Shown one piece after another: positions 16,263 through 27,563 of a stretch of 64,000 nucleotides of DNA. Under the pieces are notes generated by a model. The model ran no database searches. It saw only the letters and a list, made by a program, of their open reading frames with translations, and had not been told where the DNA came from. The translations under genes and the position numbers were made by a program. This DNA comes from Lysobacterales bacterium (GTDB lineage: Bacteria > Pseudomonadota > Gammaproteobacteria > Xanthomonadales > Ahniellaceae), in NCBI GenBank assembly GCA_016703225.1, contig JADJCM010000003.1, positions 889,592 through 953,591 of the forward strand. The letters are read 5' to 3'. The first letter of the stretch is position 1, and every line of letters starts with the position of its first letter.

Positions 16263-16291
16263 TTGTACCTTAGTCTAGTCTGGCCAGGCAA
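16263..16291 (-). promoter_or_regulatory. Promoter of the vapB-like antitoxin operon
   Basis: On the minus strand TTGCCT (16286-16291) and GTACAA (16263-16268) are 17 bases apart, about 15 bases upstream of the antitoxin start. The spacer contains the tandem AGACTAGACT, a possible operator half-site array. Confidence 0.55.
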
Positions 16292-16316
16292 CAAGCACCA
16301 CGCACCCCGCCGATTT

Positions 16317-16949
16317 TCATCGGGCAGCCCCGCCGTTGGCCCGCTCCCGCAGCCGCCTCAGCACATCCTGGAAGTTGCGACCGCGCAGGTGCAGGGCGAC
16401 GCCGAGGTGAAAGATCAGGTCGGCGGCTTCGTTGACCAGGGCGTCTTCATCCTGGGCGACGGCGGCGAGCGCGACTTCGACACCTTCCTCGCCCACCTTC
16501 TGCGCGACGCGGCGGATGCCGCCCTCGACCAGCCGGGTCGTGTAGCTGCCTGCGGGACGATCGCGCAGGCGCTGCGCGATCACGCTGTCGAGCCGTGCCA
16601 GCTCCGCGGCCAGCGTGTCTTGCTGCGGATCGAAACAGGTCTCGGAACCGCGGTGGCAAGTGGGACCGTTCGGCTTCGCTAGCAGCAGCAAGGTGTCGCC
16701 ATCGCAATCCACAGCGACCGAGACCAGGTCCAGCGTGTGTCCGGAGGTCTCGCCCTTGGTCCAGAGGCGCTGTTTCGAGCGCGACCAGAACGTCACGCGC
16801 TCGTGCTCCAGCGTGTGCCGCAGTGCTTCGCGATCCATGTAGCCGAGCATCAGCACGCGCGCCGTGGTCGCGTCCTGCACGATCGCCGGCACCAAGCCTT
16901 CGCCCTTGGCGAAATCGACTGCGGCGATATCGAATGGCACTGTGCTCAT
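16317..16949 (-). CDS. hisI: Bifunctional phosphoribosyl-AMP cyclohydrolase / phosphoribosyl-ATP pyrophosphatase
   Basis: The 210-residue HisIE fusion catalyses steps 2 and 3 of histidine synthesis. The N-terminal cyclohydrolase half has [32 protein letters not shown] and the metal ligands in [19 protein letters not shown]. The C-terminal pyrophosphatase half has [22 protein letters not shown] and [14 protein letters not shown]. Its ATG overlaps the hisF stop by 4 bases. It is the last gene of the his operon. Confidence 0.96.
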   Translation of the reverse strand: MSTVPFDIAAVDFAKGEGLVPAIVQDATTARVLMLGYMDREALRHTLEHERVTFWSRSKQRLWTKGETSGHTLDLVSVAVDCDGDTLLLLAKPNGPTCHRGSETCFDPQQDTLAAELARLDSVIAQRLRDRPAGSYTTRLVEGGIRRVAQKVGEEGVEVALAAVAQDEDALVNEAADLIFHLGVALHLRGRNFQDVLRRLRERANGGAAR

Positions 16950-17713
16950 GGTCGCATCTCGATGCCCTGCCCGCGCAGGAATGACTTGAGTTCAGGGATC
17001 GGCAGCGTACCGGAATGGAACACGCTGGCCGCGAGCGCGCCATCGACATCGGCGGCGCGAAACACATCGGCGAAATGCTGCGCCGTGCCGGCACCGCCGG
17101 AGGCGATCAGCGGCACGCCACAGACCGCCCGCACCGCCTGCAACTGCGCGAGGTCGTAGCCATGGCGGGCACCGTCGGAACTCATGCAGTTCAGCACGAT
17201 CTCGCCGGCGCCGCGTTCGATCGCCTCGCGCACCCAGGCAGTGGTCTCGCGTGGCGACACGCGAGTCTTGTCGGGATCGCCGGTGTACTGGTGCACGCGC
17301 AGTTCGCCCTCGACCCGCTGCGAATCGACGCCGACGACTACGCACTGCACGCCGAACGCGGCGGCCAGGTCGTCGACCAGCTGTGGCCGCTCCAGCGCCG
17401 GCGAGTTGACCGAGACCTTGTCGGCGCCGGCATGCAGGATGCGCTCGGCATCGGCCACCGAGCGGATTCCGCCGGCGACGCAGAACGGAATGTCGAGATG
17501 GCGCGCGACCCGGCGCACCCACGCGGCATCGGCCGAACGCCCCTGCGGGCTCGCGGTGATGTCGTAGAACACCAGCTCGTCGGCGCCTTCGTCGCGATAG
17601 CGCAGCGCCAGTTCTTCGATCCCGCCCATGACCACGTGGTCGCGGAAGCGCACGCCCTTGACCACCTGGCCATCGCGCACGTCGAGACAGGGAATGATCC
17701 GCCGCGTCAGCAT
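16946..17713 (-). CDS. hisF: Imidazole glycerol phosphate synthase, cyclase subunit HisF
   Basis: The 255-residue TIM barrel begins [20 protein letters not shown] (catalytic Asp11 in CLDV). Phosphate-binding loops include VAGGIRSV and LIASGGAGT, and Asp in [14 protein letters not shown] is the second catalytic acid. With HisH it forms the synthase converting PRFAR to IGP and AICAR. The start overlaps the end of hisA by 7 bases. Confidence 0.97.
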   Translation of the reverse strand: MLTRRIIPCLDVRDGQVVKGVRFRDHVVMGGIEELALRYRDEGADELVFYDITASPQGRSADAAWVRRVARHLDIPFCVAGGIRSVADAERILHAGADKVSVNSPALERPQLVDDLAAAFGVQCVVVGVDSQRVEGELRVHQYTGDPDKTRVSPRETTAWVREAIERGAGEIVLNCMSSDGARHGYDLAQLQAVRAVCGVPLIASGGAGTAQHFADVFRAADVDGALAASVFHSGTLPIPELKSFLRGQGIEMRP

Positions 17714-18432
17714 GCGTTGGCCTCGGCCACGCCGAAGCGGCCTTCGAGCAGGGCGCGGCCGATGATCGCACCGGCCACACCGAGCGCGCGCAGCGCGGCC
17801 AGCGCAGCGACGCTGTCGATCCCGCCCGAGGCCTGGATGCGCGCATCGGGATGGCTGTGGCGCAGTTCGCGATACAGCGCCAAGCTCGGCCCGCCCATCA
17901 TGCCGTCGCGGGCAATGTCGGTGACCAGGAACTGGTCGAGCCCGGCGTCGAGATAGCGCGACAGGCGTTCCGGCAGCGTGGTGCCGCTGGCCTCGGTCCA
18001 GCCGTGCAGCGGCAGCGTCCACACGCCATCGACCAGACGCGTGTCGAGTGCGATGACGATGCGATCGCGCCCGAAACTGCGCGCCCACTCGATCACCCGC
18101 TGCGGATCGCGCACCGCCACGCTGCCGACCACGGCGGCGGCAACGCCGCCGCGGAACAGGGCATAGAGGTCGGCCTCATCGCGCACGCCGCCGCCGGCCT
18201 GCACCGGCACGCTGAGCGCAGTCGCGATCTCGCAGATCGCGAGCCGGTTGCGGCTGCCACCATCGCGCGCGGCATCCAGATCGACCACGTGCAGGCGCTG
18301 CGCGCCTTCGGCGGCATAGCGTTGCGCCAGTGTCACGGCGTCGAAGTCGTAGTCGCGCTGCTGGTTGTAGTCGCCTTGCGCAAGGCGCACCACGCGCCCG
18401 CCGCGCAGGTCGATCGCGGGAATCGGGATCAT
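17707..18432 (-). CDS. hisA: Phosphoribosylformimino-AICAR phosphate isomerase HisA
   Basis: The 241-residue TIM-barrel isomerase has the N-terminal [21 protein letters not shown] (catalytic Asp8 in AIDL). It also has [25 protein letters not shown] (second catalytic Asp) and [11 protein letters not shown]. It opens the ring of ProFAR to give PRFAR. It overlaps hisH by 4 bases and hisF by 7. Confidence 0.97.
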   Translation of the reverse strand: MIPIPAIDLRGGRVVRLAQGDYNQQRDYDFDAVTLAQRYAAEGAQRLHVVDLDAARDGGSRNRLAICEIATALSVPVQAGGGVRDEADLYALFRGGVAAAVVGSVAVRDPQRVIEWARSFGRDRIVIALDTRLVDGVWTLPLHGWTEASGTTLPERLSRYLDAGLDQFLVTDIARDGMMGGPSLALYRELRHSHPDARIQASGGIDSVAALAALRALGVAGAIIGRALLEGRFGVAEANAC

Positions 18433-19028
18433 TCGAGCTCCAGAAAGTTGGCCAACAATCGCGCGCCGACCGCCGCCGAACGCTCGGGATGGAATTGCGC
18501 GCCGTGGAAATTGCGTTCAGACACCACCGCGGCGAACGGCCCGCCGTAGTCGCAGGTCGCCACCGTCGCGGAAGTCAGCGGCGCGGCGTAGCTGTGCACG
18601 AAATAGGCGAAGGCATCGGCGCCGAGACCCGCGAGCAGCGGCGAGTCACGCACAGCATCAATGCGGTTCCAGCCCATGTGCGGCACGCGGCCGCAACGCG
18701 CCGCATCGAAGCGTTCGAGCCGCCCCGCAAGGATGCCAAGACAAGCCGTGTCGCCCTCGGCGCTGGAGTCGAACAGCAGCTGCATGCCAAGGCAGACGCC
18801 GAGCACCGGCTGGGTCAGCGTCGGGATCAATCGGTCCAATCCGGTCTCGCGCAAGCGCGCCATGCCCGGCCCGGCGGCGCCAACCCCGGGCAACACGACA
18901 TGGCTGGCGCCACGGATGCGCTCGGGATCGCGCGACAACGCTGCGGCCACGCCGAGACGCTCGAACGCGAACTGCACCGAAGCCAGATTGCTGCCGCCGG
19001 AGTCGAGCATGACCACGTCCGTCCTCAC
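18429..19028 (-). CDS. hisH: Imidazole glycerol phosphate synthase, glutamine amidotransferase subunit HisH
   Basis: The 199-residue class I amidotransferase has the nucleophile in [13 protein letters not shown], an oxyanion region [11 protein letters not shown] and the His/Glu of the triad in GAQFHPERS. It supplies ammonia to HisF. The GTG at 19028 is chosen as start because it overlaps the hisB stop (GTGA), like every other junction of this operon. An internal ATG lies just downstream (MLDSGGSN). Confidence 0.95.
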   Translation of the reverse strand: MRTDVVMLDSGGSNLASVQFAFERLGVAAALSRDPERIRGASHVVLPGVGAAGPGMARLRETGLDRLIPTLTQPVLGVCLGMQLLFDSSAEGDTACLGILAGRLERFDAARCGRVPHMGWNRIDAVRDSPLLAGLGADAFAYFVHSYAAPLTSATVATCDYGGPFAAVVSERNFHGAQFHPERSAAVGARLLANFLELE

Positions 19029-20092
19029 AGCGTGCCCTTGGTGCTCGGGATGGCGTCGCCTTCGCGGCGGATCGCCTGGCGCAGGGCGCGCGCAAACACC
19101 TTGAAGCAGGCCTCGACCATGTGGTGCGTGTTCTCGCCGCGCACCGACAGGTGCAGGTTGGCGCCGAGCGCATCGCACAAGGAGCGGAAGAAGTGCGGCA
19201 CCATTTCGGTGGCCATGCCGCCCACTTCGCTGCGCGGGAACACGCCCTCGAACACCAGGCAGGCGCGCCCGGACAGATCGAGCGCGGCGCTGGCCAGCGT
19301 CTCGTCCATCGGCAGGGTGAAGCCGTAGCGACCGATACCGCGCTTGTCGCCGAGCGCCTTGCGCAGCGCCTCGCCGAGCGCGAGCGCCGAGTCCTCGATG
19401 CTGTGGTGCTCGTCGATGTGGGTGTCGCCGGCGCAGGTCAGCGTCAGCGCGAAGCCGCCGTGGCGACCGATCTGCTCCAGCATGTGGTCGAAGAAGCCGA
19501 TCCCGGTCGCGACCTCGGCGCGTGCTTCGCGATCGAGATCGACGCTGACGCGGATGCGCGTCTCGCTGGTCACGCGCTCGACCGCGGCCACACGCGGCGC
19601 ATCGGCGATGCGGTGCGCGATCGTTGCCCAGTCGTCGTGGTCGGGACCGAGCCGGAAGCCGCGCACGCCGAGATTGCGCGCCAGTTGCAGATCGGTCTCG
19701 CGGTCGCCGATCACGGCGCTACGTTCGAAGTCGAGATCGCCGGAGCGCAGGTAGTCGAGCAGCATGCCGATGCCGGGCTTGCGCGTGGGTGCGTTCTGCT
19801 GCTCGAAGTGCGGGTCGATGTGGATCGCGCTGAAGCCGATGCCCTGCGATTCGAGGATCTGAAGCAGCAAGCGCTGCGGCGGCTCGAAATCGGCGAGCGG
19901 GAAGCTGTCGCTGCCGAGCCCATCCTGATTGCTGACCATCACGAACTCGTAGCCTGCGGCCTTGAGTTTCAGCAGTGCCGGGATCACGCCCTGCACCAGC
20001 CGGAACTTGGCCAGCGAATCGATCTGGAAGTCGGCAGGCTCCTCGATCAGCGTGCCGTCGCGATCGAGAAACAGAATCCTGCGGCGGTTCAT
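19025..20092 (-). CDS. hisB: Bifunctional histidinol-phosphatase / imidazoleglycerol-phosphate dehydratase
   Basis: The 355-residue fusion has an N-terminal HAD-type histidinol-phosphatase (about 1-165) with [23 protein letters not shown], a zinc-loop variant and [12 protein letters not shown]. The C-terminal IGP dehydratase (about 166-355) has [34 protein letters not shown] and GRYGF. This enterobacterial-type fusion is normal in Xanthomonadales. It overlaps hisC and hisH. Confidence 0.97.
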   Translation of the reverse strand: MNRRRILFLDRDGTLIEEPADFQIDSLAKFRLVQGVIPALLKLKAAGYEFVMVSNQDGLGSDSFPLADFEPPQRLLLQILESQGIGFSAIHIDPHFEQQNAPTRKPGIGMLLDYLRSGDLDFERSAVIGDRETDLQLARNLGVRGFRLGPDHDDWATIAHRIADAPRVAAVERVTSETRIRVSVDLDREARAEVATGIGFFDHMLEQIGRHGGFALTLTCAGDTHIDEHHSIEDSALALGEALRKALGDKRGIGRYGFTLPMDETLASAALDLSGRACLVFEGVFPRSEVGGMATEMVPHFFRSLCDALGANLHLSVRGENTHHMVEACFKVFARALRQAIRREGDAIPSTKGTL

Positions 20093-21156
20093 GCGGCCTC
20101 CTCGCTGGCGCCGAGCGCACGCAGCACGGCGTTGTTCTCATCGACACTGCCGATGCTGATGCGCAGCGCGTCGGCCAAGCCCGGGTACTTCATCAGTTGC
20201 CGCACGATCACGCCGGCGCCTGCCAACTGCGCGTAGCGCTGCACCGGGTCGTCAAAGCGCACGGCCAGAAAGTTCGCCTCGGACGGCAGCACCGCACGCA
20301 CGCCGGTGCAGCGCGCCAGTGCCGCGCGCATGCGTTCGCGTTCGCTGCGAATGCTGGCGATGCGCTCGCCGGTGCGTTGGCGTGCGTCCACAGCCAGGGC
20401 GCGCAACGCGGCGTCGATGCAGGGCTCGGGCAGCGGATACGGCGCCATGATGCGCCTGAGCAGATCGATCACGGCGGGGGCGGCGATCGCAGTGCCGATG
20501 CGCACGCCGGCCAGGCCGTGCGCCTTGGACAAGGTACGCAGCACCACCAGATTCTCCGGGCTGCCCGCGCGCGTCGCCAACGACGGGCGGTCCGAGAACT
20601 CGATGTAGGCCTCGTCCACCACCAACAACGCGCGCTCACGCAATCGCTCGGCGAGATCGAGCAGAAGTTCCGGCGCGGTGGCGTTGCCGGTCGGATTGTT
20701 CGGCGTGCAGGCGAAGACGATGCGCGTGTCGGTGCCGAGCGCAGCGAGCACGGCGTCGGCATCGAAGCGGAAGTCATCCTCCGCGCGCAGCGGCACCTGC
20801 AGCACGCGCGCGCCCTGCACGTTGGCGGCGACCGCGTACATGCCGAAGGTCGGCGGGCAGACCAGCACCGAATCGACGCCGGCGCGGCAGAAAGCGCGCG
20901 TCAGCAGGTCGATCGGCTCATCGCTGCCGCGGCCGACCAGCAGCTGTTCCGGGCGCACCGCGTAGAGGTCCGCGAGCGCGGCCAGCAACGGCGGCGGTTG
21001 CGGATCGGGATAGCGATTGATGCGCCCGCTCGCCAACGGATTCCATGGCGATTCGTTGGCATTGAGCCAGATGTCGCCGCCAACCGCTTCCATGCGCGCC
21101 GAGGAATACGGCGCCATCGCACGCAACTCGGGCCGCGCCAGATCGAGCACGCTCAT
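20089..21156 (-). CDS. hisC: Histidinol-phosphate aminotransferase
   Basis: The 355-residue fold-type I PLP enzyme has an N-terminal substrate region ([12 protein letters not shown]). It also has [23 protein letters not shown], the Asp in [10 protein letters not shown] and the PLP-Lys in [15 protein letters not shown]. It converts imidazole acetol phosphate to histidinol phosphate. ATGA overlaps occur at both ends. Confidence 0.97.
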   Translation of the reverse strand: MSVLDLARPELRAMAPYSSARMEAVGGDIWLNANESPWNPLASGRINRYPDPQPPPLLAALADLYAVRPEQLLVGRGSDEPIDLLTRAFCRAGVDSVLVCPPTFGMYAVAANVQGARVLQVPLRAEDDFRFDADAVLAALGTDTRIVFACTPNNPTGNATAPELLLDLAERLRERALLVVDEAYIEFSDRPSLATRAGSPENLVVLRTLSKAHGLAGVRIGTAIAAPAVIDLLRRIMAPYPLPEPCIDAALRALAVDARQRTGERIASIRSERERMRAALARCTGVRAVLPSEANFLAVRFDDPVQRYAQLAGAGVIVRQLMKYPGLADALRISIGSVDENNAVLRALGASEEAA

Positions 21157-22445
21157 GGCGCACGCTCCAGGCGCAGGCGCACGGCGTTGGCGTGCGCGTC
21201 CAGGCCTTCGATACCGGCCAGCGTGATCGCGCAGGGTCCGATCGCGCGCAAGCCGGCGACCGAGACCTCCTGCACGGTGATGAAGTTGAGAAAGCTCGCC
21301 AGCGACACGCCGCTGAAGGCGCGCGCCGCGCCGCTGGTCGGCAGCACGTGGTTGGTGCCGGAGCAGTAGTCGCCGAGCGACTCCGCAGCATAGGCGCCGA
21401 GAAAGATCGAGCCGGCTGCGCGCAGCCGCGGCAACAGCGCGCCCGGATCGCGCGTCTGCACGATCAGGTGCTCGGGCGCGTAGGCATTGGCGACATCAGC
21501 CGCGGTCGCCAGCTCCGGCACCGCGATCAGCAGGGCGTGCGCGAGCGCGGCGCGTGCGATGTCGGCGCGCGGCAGCTTCGCGATCTGCGTCTCGATCTCG
21601 CGCAGCACGGCATCGATCAGCGCGCCATCGGTCGCCACCAGCAACACCTGTGAGTCCGAACCGTGCTCGGCCTGCGACAGCAGGTCGGAGGCGATGAAGG
21701 CCGCATCGGCGCCGGAGTCAGCAATCACCATCACTTCCGAAGGTCCCGCCGGCATATCGATGGCGATGCCCGCGCCGGCAAGCTGCAGCTTGGCTTCGGT
21801 GACGTAGGCATTGCCGGGCCCAAACAGCTTGTCGCAGCGTGGGACCGACTCGGTGCCCCAGGCCATCGCCGCGATCGCCTGCGCGCCGCCGAGCTTGAAC
21901 ACCTCGCGAATGCCGCAGCGCTGCGCAGCGTAGAGCACGTGCGGCTCGATGCGACCGTCGCGCATCGGCGGCGAGCACAGCACGATGCGTTCGCAGCCGG
22001 CGAGTTGCGCCGGCACGCCGAGCATCAGTGCCGACGACGGCAGCGGCGCGCTACCGGCCGGCACGTACAGTCCAACCGAAGCGATCGGCCGCGCGATGCG
22101 CTCGCAGACCACGCCGGGCGCGGTCTCCACGCGCAACGGCAGCGGCTGCTGCGCTTCGTGGAAGCTGCCGATGCGGACATAGGCTTCGTCGATGGCGGCG
22201 CGCGCCGCGTCGCTGATGGCGCCGGCGGCAGCCGCGTACTCGGCATCATCCACAAGCAACTCGCCGATCTCGACGCCATCGAACTTGCGCGTCAATGCGC
22301 GCAGCGTCACGTCGCCATCGGCGCGCACCTGCTCCAGGATGCGCCCCACCGTGCGCCGCAATTCTTCGCTGCGCAGGCTTGCGGGCCGCTGCAACAGCGT
22401 CGCGCGCTCGGCTGCAGAGAGTGCGCTCCAGTCGACCCGCCTCAT
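21153..22445 (-). CDS. hisD: Histidinol dehydrogenase
   Basis: The 430-residue zinc enzyme carries out the last two oxidations of histidine synthesis. Visible motifs include [20 protein letters not shown], a [27 protein letters not shown] block, [19 protein letters not shown] and [13 protein letters not shown] (zinc ligands), with a final [15 protein letters not shown]. The start at 22445 overlaps the hisG stop by 4 bases. Confidence 0.97.
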   Translation of the reverse strand: MRRVDWSALSAAERATLLQRPASLRSEELRRTVGRILEQVRADGDVTLRALTRKFDGVEIGELLVDDAEYAAAAGAISDAARAAIDEAYVRIGSFHEAQQPLPLRVETAPGVVCERIARPIASVGLYVPAGSAPLPSSALMLGVPAQLAGCERIVLCSPPMRDGRIEPHVLYAAQRCGIREVFKLGGAQAIAAMAWGTESVPRCDKLFGPGNAYVTEAKLQLAGAGIAIDMPAGPSEVMVIADSGADAAFIASDLLSQAEHGSDSQVLLVATDGALIDAVLREIETQIAKLPRADIARAALAHALLIAVPELATAADVANAYAPEHLIVQTRDPGALLPRLRAAGSIFLGAYAAESLGDYCSGTNHVLPTSGAARAFSGVSLASFLNFITVQEVSVAGLRAIGPCAITLAGIEGLDAHANAVRLRLERAP

Positions 22446-23341
22446 GCCAGCATCCTCTCGACCGGCAGCACCATCAGGCCGCGCGCGCCGGCGCGGCTCA
22501 TCGCTTCGAGCTCGGGCCAACCGACTGGGCGCGGCACAATCGCCTGCACCGCGATGTCGGCGGCCTCGCCCTCGATCCCGGTCAGCGTCGGGAGCGAACC
22601 TGGCGGCAGCGCATCGCGCACCGTCGGCCATGCCACGCGGCTGGTGCGCAGCATCAGCATGCGCGTCTCGCGCACCGCGAGCACGCCGTCGAGACGGCGC
22701 ATCAGCATCGCCAGGATGTCATCGCGTTCGTCGCCGAAGGCCATGGTCGCGCAGGCCAGTACCGCCTCGCTGCGCAGGATCACCTCGGCCTCCTTGAGCT
22801 GATTCGCGACCAGGGTCGCGCCCGAGGAGACCAGGTCGCAGATCAGATCGGCGGTGCCGAGCCGCGGCGCGATCTCGACCGAGCCAGACAGCGTGACCAC
22901 GCCGGCCGCGACACCGCGCCCGGACAGGAAATTCGCGAGCAAGCGCGGATAGCTGGTCGCAATGCGCCGGCCGGCGAGCTGCGCGGCGTCGGCGTAGTTC
23001 TCCTCCTGCGGCACCGCAATCGACAAGCGGCAGCCGCCAAAACCGAGCGCGCGGATTTCCTCCAGCCCACTTGCACCCTTGGCCGCGATCTGTTCCAGGC
23101 GCGCCTCCTCCAACACGTTGCGCCCGAGGAAGCCGAGGTCGCAAACGCCCTCGTCGATCAGGCCGGGGATGTCGTCGTCGCGCACCAGCAGCAGGTCGAC
23201 CGGGGCGTTGTCGCCGTAGCAGAACAGCTTGTCCCGGCTCTGGCGAAAGCTGAGGCCGCACTGTGCCAGCAGGTTCTGCGAAGGCTCGGAGAGCCTTCCG
23301 GATTTCTGCACGGCGATGCGCAGTCGGTCACGGGTTTTCAT
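22442..23341 (-). CDS. hisG: ATP phosphoribosyltransferase (long form)
   Basis: The 299-residue HisG has the substrate-binding [17 protein letters not shown], the PRPP-site region [27 protein letters not shown] and a C-terminal ACT-like regulatory domain from about residue 220. That domain makes it the long, histidine-feedback-inhibited form that needs no HisZ. It catalyses the committed step. The ATG at 23341 overlaps the stop of the TrpR-like gene by 4 bases. Confidence 0.97.
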   Translation of the reverse strand: MKTRDRLRIAVQKSGRLSEPSQNLLAQCGLSFRQSRDKLFCYGDNAPVDLLLVRDDDIPGLIDEGVCDLGFLGRNVLEEARLEQIAAKGASGLEEIRALGFGGCRLSIAVPQEENYADAAQLAGRRIATSYPRLLANFLSGRGVAAGVVTLSGSVEIAPRLGTADLICDLVSSGATLVANQLKEAEVILRSEAVLACATMAFGDERDDILAMLMRRLDGVLAVRETRMLMLRTSRVAWPTVRDALPPGSLPTLTGIEGEAADIAVQAIVPRPVGWPELEAMSRAGARGLMVLPVERMLA

Positions 23342-23685
23342 CGGGGATTCCGTTTCTTCGAAGGTTTGACCGGGGCTGCGATCCAGCCCAAGCGCTCGGC
23401 GGCGATGCGGTAGCCGCCCTCGCCCATCTGCAGGCAGCGCGCGACACGACCGATGGTGGTGACGCTGACCGCGGTGCGATCGTGGATCTCGCGGTACGGC
23501 AGCTCGCGCGCCAGCAACGGCACTACGCGCCAGCGGTCGCGCAGCGCTTCGAGCTCGGCCGGCGTGCACAGGTCATGGAAGAACGCATGCAACTCGGCCT
23601 CGCTGCGCAAGGTCAGCAAAGCCGCGTACAGCGATGCTTCGGCGACTTCGGGCGGTGCTTCGGCCTCGATCGACTTGCGCTTCAT
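23338..23685 (-). CDS. TrpR/YerC-YecD family transcriptional regulator, probable his operon repressor
   Basis: The 115-residue all-helical protein has the TrpR-family pattern ELHAFFHDLCTPAELEALRDRWRVVPLLARELPYREIHDRTAVSVTTIGRVARCLQMG. The helix-turn-helix is REIHDRTAVSVTTIGRVARC. It is the first gene of the histidine operon and overlaps hisG by 4 bases. TrpR-family members in this position have been proposed as histidine-responsive repressors (HisR/YerC), so an autoregulating his repressor is likely. A short palindrome, TGTTACA (23715-23721), lies about 30 bases upstream of its start as a possible operator core. Confidence 0.85.
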   Translation of the reverse strand: MKRKSIEAEAPPEVAEASLYAALLTLRSEAELHAFFHDLCTPAELEALRDRWRVVPLLARELPYREIHDRTAVSVTTIGRVARCLQMGEGGYRIAAERLGWIAAPVKPSKKRNPR

Positions 23686-23855
23686 TGGGCTGCCTCACTA
23701 TTGCGATAGCGCATTGTTACATCAGCGCACGCGTTCGGGCAAGCGGGGCCACGCGTCGGGTAGCCGCAGCGCCTCCTGTTGCAAGTGGTTGCAGTTGGTC
23801 GCGCATCGTGCCGGGGCGCTGTGGTTATGCTCTGGCGAATGACGGAGGAAAGCGC

Positions 23856-25670
23856 ATGGTTCGCGCGCTGGCGTTGCTGCTCCTGGCGATCACTGCTGCG
23901 CTGCTGGCGTGGCCGGCGGCAGTCGATGCGAATGCGTTGACGCTGCAACAAGGCCAGTCGCGCTACCAGCCCGCCGAGCAGCTGCGCTACTGGGTCGATG
24001 CCAACCCCGACTCCACGGAACAGGACGCCGACGCCGCGCTGCGCGATGGGCAGTTCCGCAGCATCGAGGTCTGGCCGCCGACCTTTGGCTTCGCCGACGG
24101 CGTGTACTGGTTTGCGCTTGACCTGCGCAACCTCGACCACGCCGACACGAGCTGGCTGTACGTCATCGAATACGCCCTGCTCGACCATCTGGACTTGCGC
24201 GTGCGCGACGATCTCGGCGGCGAGCAACGCTTCCGGTCCGGCGACCGCGAACCCTACAGCGCGCGCAGTGTCGACCATCGCCACTTCAATTTCGCCTTGA
24301 AGGTGCCGCGTGGGCAGGCCGTGCACACCCTGCTCCGCGTCCAGACCGAGAGTTCGGTGCAGGTGCCGGTGGCGATTTATTCCGACCACGCTTTCCTGGA
24401 GAAGCATCAGCGCACCCAGATCGGGCTCGGCGTCTTCTACGGCATCCTGATCGGCCTGCTGCTGTACAACCTGCTGCTGTTCCTGTCGGTGCGCGATCGT
24501 AGCTACACCTATTACATCGGCTACGTCGCTACCTTCGGACTCGGCCAAGCGTGCCTGAATGGCATCAGCTACCAGTTGCTGTGGCCGAACTGGCCAGTCT
24601 GGGACGACGCGGTGCTGCTGCTCGCCATCGGCAGTTCGCTGCTGTGCATGCTGCTGTTCACCAACAGCTTTCTGGAGATGCAGAGCCGCCAGCCGCGACT
24701 GGCGCGGGTGTTCCGCACCGGCGCCTGGGTGCTTGCGGCCCTCACGGTGTCGTCCCCGTTCATCGGCTATCGCCATGCCATCCTGCTGGAAACCGCCTCG
24801 GTGTTCCTGCTGGCGGTGATGGTCGTGTACGCCGGCATCCGCGCGCGCTTGGCCGGCTATCGCCCGGCGTTCTACTTCCTGTTTGCGTGGAGTTTCATGC
24901 TGGTCGGCATCGTCGTCTACGCCAGCGTCTCGTTCGGATTGCTGCCGAAGAACTTCTTCACTGAATACGGCATCCAGTTCGGCGCCGCCATCGAGATGAT
25001 TCTGCTCTCGCTCGGCCTCGCCTACCGCTTCAAGCTGCTGCGCGAGCAGAATCTGCAGCTGCAACTGGAAGCGACCGAGCGTCTGGAACTGCGCGTCGCC
25101 GAGCGCACCGGCGAACTCAATCGCGCCATGGGCGAGCTGCGCACCGCCAACCGCCGCCTGCACGAGTTCAGCCTGCGCGATGGACTGACCGGTGTACACA
25201 ATCGCCGCTATCTGGATGAGACGCTGGCGCACGCGGTGGCGCAGGCGCGCGAACGCAGCGCACCGATCGCGTTGCTGATGCTCGATATCGACCATTTCAA
25301 GCGCATCAACGACAGTCATGGTCATCTTGCCGGGGACGACTGCCTGCGCGCGGTTGCCGAGGTGTTGCGCCGGCATGTGCGCGAGGGCGATGATTTCGTC
25401 GCGCGCTATGGCGGCGAGGAGTTCGTGGTGCTGCTGCCGGGCGCCGCGCGCGAGGATGCCGCGCGTCGTGCCGAGATTCTGCGCAAGGAGATCGCGGCAT
25501 TGCGCATCGATGGCCACGGTGAGCCGATCACGCTCACCATCAGCATTGGCCTGGCCGCGCTCGACGGCCAGGACATCCACTCCGGCCCGGACAAGCTCAT
25601 CCGCGCCGCCGACGCGGCGCTGTACAAGGCCAAGCGCGACGGCCGCAATCGCCTGGTCTGCGCCGACTGA
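23856..25670 (+). CDS. 7TMR-DISM diguanylate cyclase (GGDEF)
   Basis: The protein has 604 residues. It has a signal peptide (to about residue 25) and a periplasmic 7TMR-DISM extracellular domain (about 30-180, with SIEVWPPTFGFADGVYWFALDLRN). Seven TM segments follow (about 190-395), the first as GVFYGILIGLLLYNLLLFLSV, then a short coiled coil and a GGDEF domain with DxLT (RDGLTGVHNRRYLDE) and GGEEF near 519-523. The enzyme should make cyclic-di-GMP in response to an external or membrane ligand. The Arg of the RxxD inhibitory site is displaced by one residue (VREGDDFVARYGGEEF). GGAGG precedes the start. It is divergent from the his operon. Confidence 0.92.
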   Translation: MVRALALLLLAITAALLAWPAAVDANALTLQQGQSRYQPAEQLRYWVDANPDSTEQDADAALRDGQFRSIEVWPPTFGFADGVYWFALDLRNLDHADTSWLYVIEYALLDHLDLRVRDDLGGEQRFRSGDREPYSARSVDHRHFNFALKVPRGQAVHTLLRVQTESSVQVPVAIYSDHAFLEKHQRTQIGLGVFYGILIGLLLYNLLLFLSVRDRSYTYYIGYVATFGLGQACLNGISYQLLWPNWPVWDDAVLLLAIGSSLLCMLLFTNSFLEMQSRQPRLARVFRTGAWVLAALTVSSPFIGYRHAILLETASVFLLAVMVVYAGIRARLAGYRPAFYFLFAWSFMLVGIVVYASVSFGLLPKNFFTEYGIQFGAAIEMILLSLGLAYRFKLLREQNLQLQLEATERLELRVAERTGELNRAMGELRTANRRLHEFSLRDGLTGVHNRRYLDETLAHAVAQARERSAPIALLMLDIDHFKRINDSHGHLAGDDCLRAVAEVLRRHVREGDDFVARYGGEEFVVLLPGAAREDAARRAEILRKEIAALRIDGHGEPITLTISIGLAALDGQDIHSGPDKLIRAADAALYKAKRDGRNRLVCAD

Positions 25671-27563
25671 TCAGGCCGAGCCGGGGTTCGCGTCGCGCAC
25701 CCAATCGCAAATCGCGCGGATGTCGCCGTCCATGGCGCGGTCGCGAGTCATGAACGGAATGCGCTCGCGAATCGCGGCAAACGCCTGAGCCACGCGCGGC
25801 GAAGGGTGGAAGGAGTCCGCCGTCGCCAAGGCTTTGAGCAAGTCGGCGCAATCGCGATCGAACGCGGCGGCTTCAGGCGAGTCCTCGCGCGGGGCATTGC
25901 TGATCTTGCGCCGGAGCATGGCCAGATCACCGCGGGCGGCGAGCCGGCGCGCGGCGTTGAGCATGTCCTGGCGGTACTCCAGCGCCTGCGCCGCGGTGTA
26001 GAGCTCGAGCGCGATCACGCGCTCCAGGTCGTCGCACATGTCGAGCACGTGGCGCGCTTCGTTGGCACCCATCGACACGTGGTCCTCGGCATTGGCACTG
26101 GTCGGGATCGAATAGACCGATGCCGGATGCGCACGCGTCGCCAGATCGTTGACCAGTGCGGCCGCGGTGTACTGCACGATCATGAAGCCGGAGTCGGTCG
26201 CATCCTCGTTGCCGATCAGGAATGCCGGCAAGCCGTCATTGTTGGCCGGATCGAGGAGCTTGTTCGTGCGCCGCTCGGAAATGCTCGCGAGCACTGGAAT
26301 CGCCACCTTCAGATAACTCAGCACCAGCGCCAGCGGCATGCCGTGGAAATGACCGGCCGAGATCACCTGGTCCTCGATCTCGCGGGCGTCGGGCTGCTCC
26401 GGGAATACCAGCGGATTGTCGGTGACCGAATTCAGTTCGACGTCAATCACCCGCGCCGCCTGCGCCCAGGCATCGCGCACCGCGCCATGCACCTGCGGAA
26501 TGCAGCGCAGGCAATACGCGTCCTGCGGCTGGTGCTTCTTGCCGCCCTTGAACGGCAAGAAACGCGTGTAGAACTTCTCGCGACCGTGGCGCTGGCTCGA
26601 CGGCACCCAGTCCCAGCTCAAATCGAAGCGTTGGGCCTGGTCCTCGGGCTCCTGCCAGGCATCGGCCAGCCAGGTGCGGAAGCGCGGCACCAGGTGGTAG
26701 GGAATGTCGATCAGGGTGGAGCCGGCTAGCAGGTCGCGCAGCGAGTCCGCTGTCGCGACCTGGCCCGGATGCGGACGCCGCGCATGCACTTCGGGTCGGA
26801 ACGCGCCGGAGCGGCCGGCGAAGGCTTCGAGCGTCATCGCGGCAGCGAGATCGGCGGTGCGGATCATTTGCTCGATGCGATTCAGCGCCAGCGCGCCCAG
26901 CGCCAGCATCTGCGTGGTGCCGTTGTTCAGCGCCAGACCTTCCTTGAACGACAGCCGCACCGGCTCCAGGCCGGCACGCTTCAGCGCTTCCGCACCGGCA
27001 ATGCGATCGCCCTGGTGGAAGGCCTCGCCGCCGCCAAGCAGCACGATCGCAAGATGCGACAGCGGCGCCAGATCACCCGACGCACCGACCGAACCCTTGG
27101 CCGGGATCACCGGGATCACGCCGCGATTCAACATCGCCGCCAGCGATTCCAGCGTCGACACGCGGATGCCGGAATGTCCACGCAGCAAGGTGTTGATGCG
27201 GATGCCGAGCATCGCGCGCACGATCGACTCGGAAAACGGCTCGCCGACACAGACCGCGTGCGTGATCACCAGATTGTGCTGCAGCTCTTCCATCAGGCTG
27301 CGCTCATGCGCCTCGGGATTGCCGCCGGGCAGATCGTCGCGCGCACGGCGCGCACCGAGCAGCTTGTCGGCATTGCTGCCGAATCCGGTGTTGACGCCGT
27401 AGATCGGTTCCTCGGCCGTCACCTTTTCGGCCAGGAAGTCGGCGGCGCGCGCAACGCGGCGCAGCGCCTCCGGCGCCAGCGAAACGCTAGCGCCGGCGGC
27501 GAGCGCAGCGACATCGGCGCGCGTCAGCGAATGCCCATCGAGTCGGATCACGCTCGTGCTCAC
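25671..27563 (-). CDS. hutH: Histidine ammonia-lyase family protein (HAL/PAL), long variant
   Basis: The 630-residue protein has the MIO-forming Ala-Ser-Gly at 161-163 in [14 protein letters not shown], the catalytic Tyr in IYGVNTGFG and [19 protein letters not shown]. The selectivity pair reads Thr-His (LVITHAV), nearest to the Ser-His of histidine lyases. It deaminates histidine to urocanate if the assignment is right. It is about 120 residues longer than usual HutH, with extra segments after GSNADKLLG and after [12 protein letters not shown] (a run before the [15 protein letters not shown] block). The GTG start overlaps the hisS stop (GTGA). No other hut gene is nearby, so another aromatic amino acid is possible. 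Confidence 0.82.
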   Translation of the reverse strand: MSTSVIRLDGHSLTRADVAALAAGASVSLAPEALRRVARAADFLAEKVTAEEPIYGVNTGFGSNADKLLGARRARDDLPGGNPEAHERSLMEELQHNLVITHAVCVGEPFSESIVRAMLGIRINTLLRGHSGIRVSTLESLAAMLNRGVIPVIPAKGSVGASGDLAPLSHLAIVLLGGGEAFHQGDRIAGAEALKRAGLEPVRLSFKEGLALNNGTTQMLALGALALNRIEQMIRTADLAAAMTLEAFAGRSGAFRPEVHARRPHPGQVATADSLRDLLAGSTLIDIPYHLVPRFRTWLADAWQEPEDQAQRFDLSWDWVPSSQRHGREKFYTRFLPFKGGKKHQPQDAYCLRCIPQVHGAVRDAWAQAARVIDVELNSVTDNPLVFPEQPDAREIEDQVISAGHFHGMPLALVLSYLKVAIPVLASISERRTNKLLDPANNDGLPAFLIGNEDATDSGFMIVQYTAAALVNDLATRAHPASVYSIPTSANAEDHVSMGANEARHVLDMCDDLERVIALELYTAAQALEYRQDMLNAARRLAARGDLAMLRRKISNAPREDSPEAAAFDRDCADLLKALATADSFHPSPRVAQAFAAIRERIPFMTRDRAMDGDIRAICDWVRDANPGSA

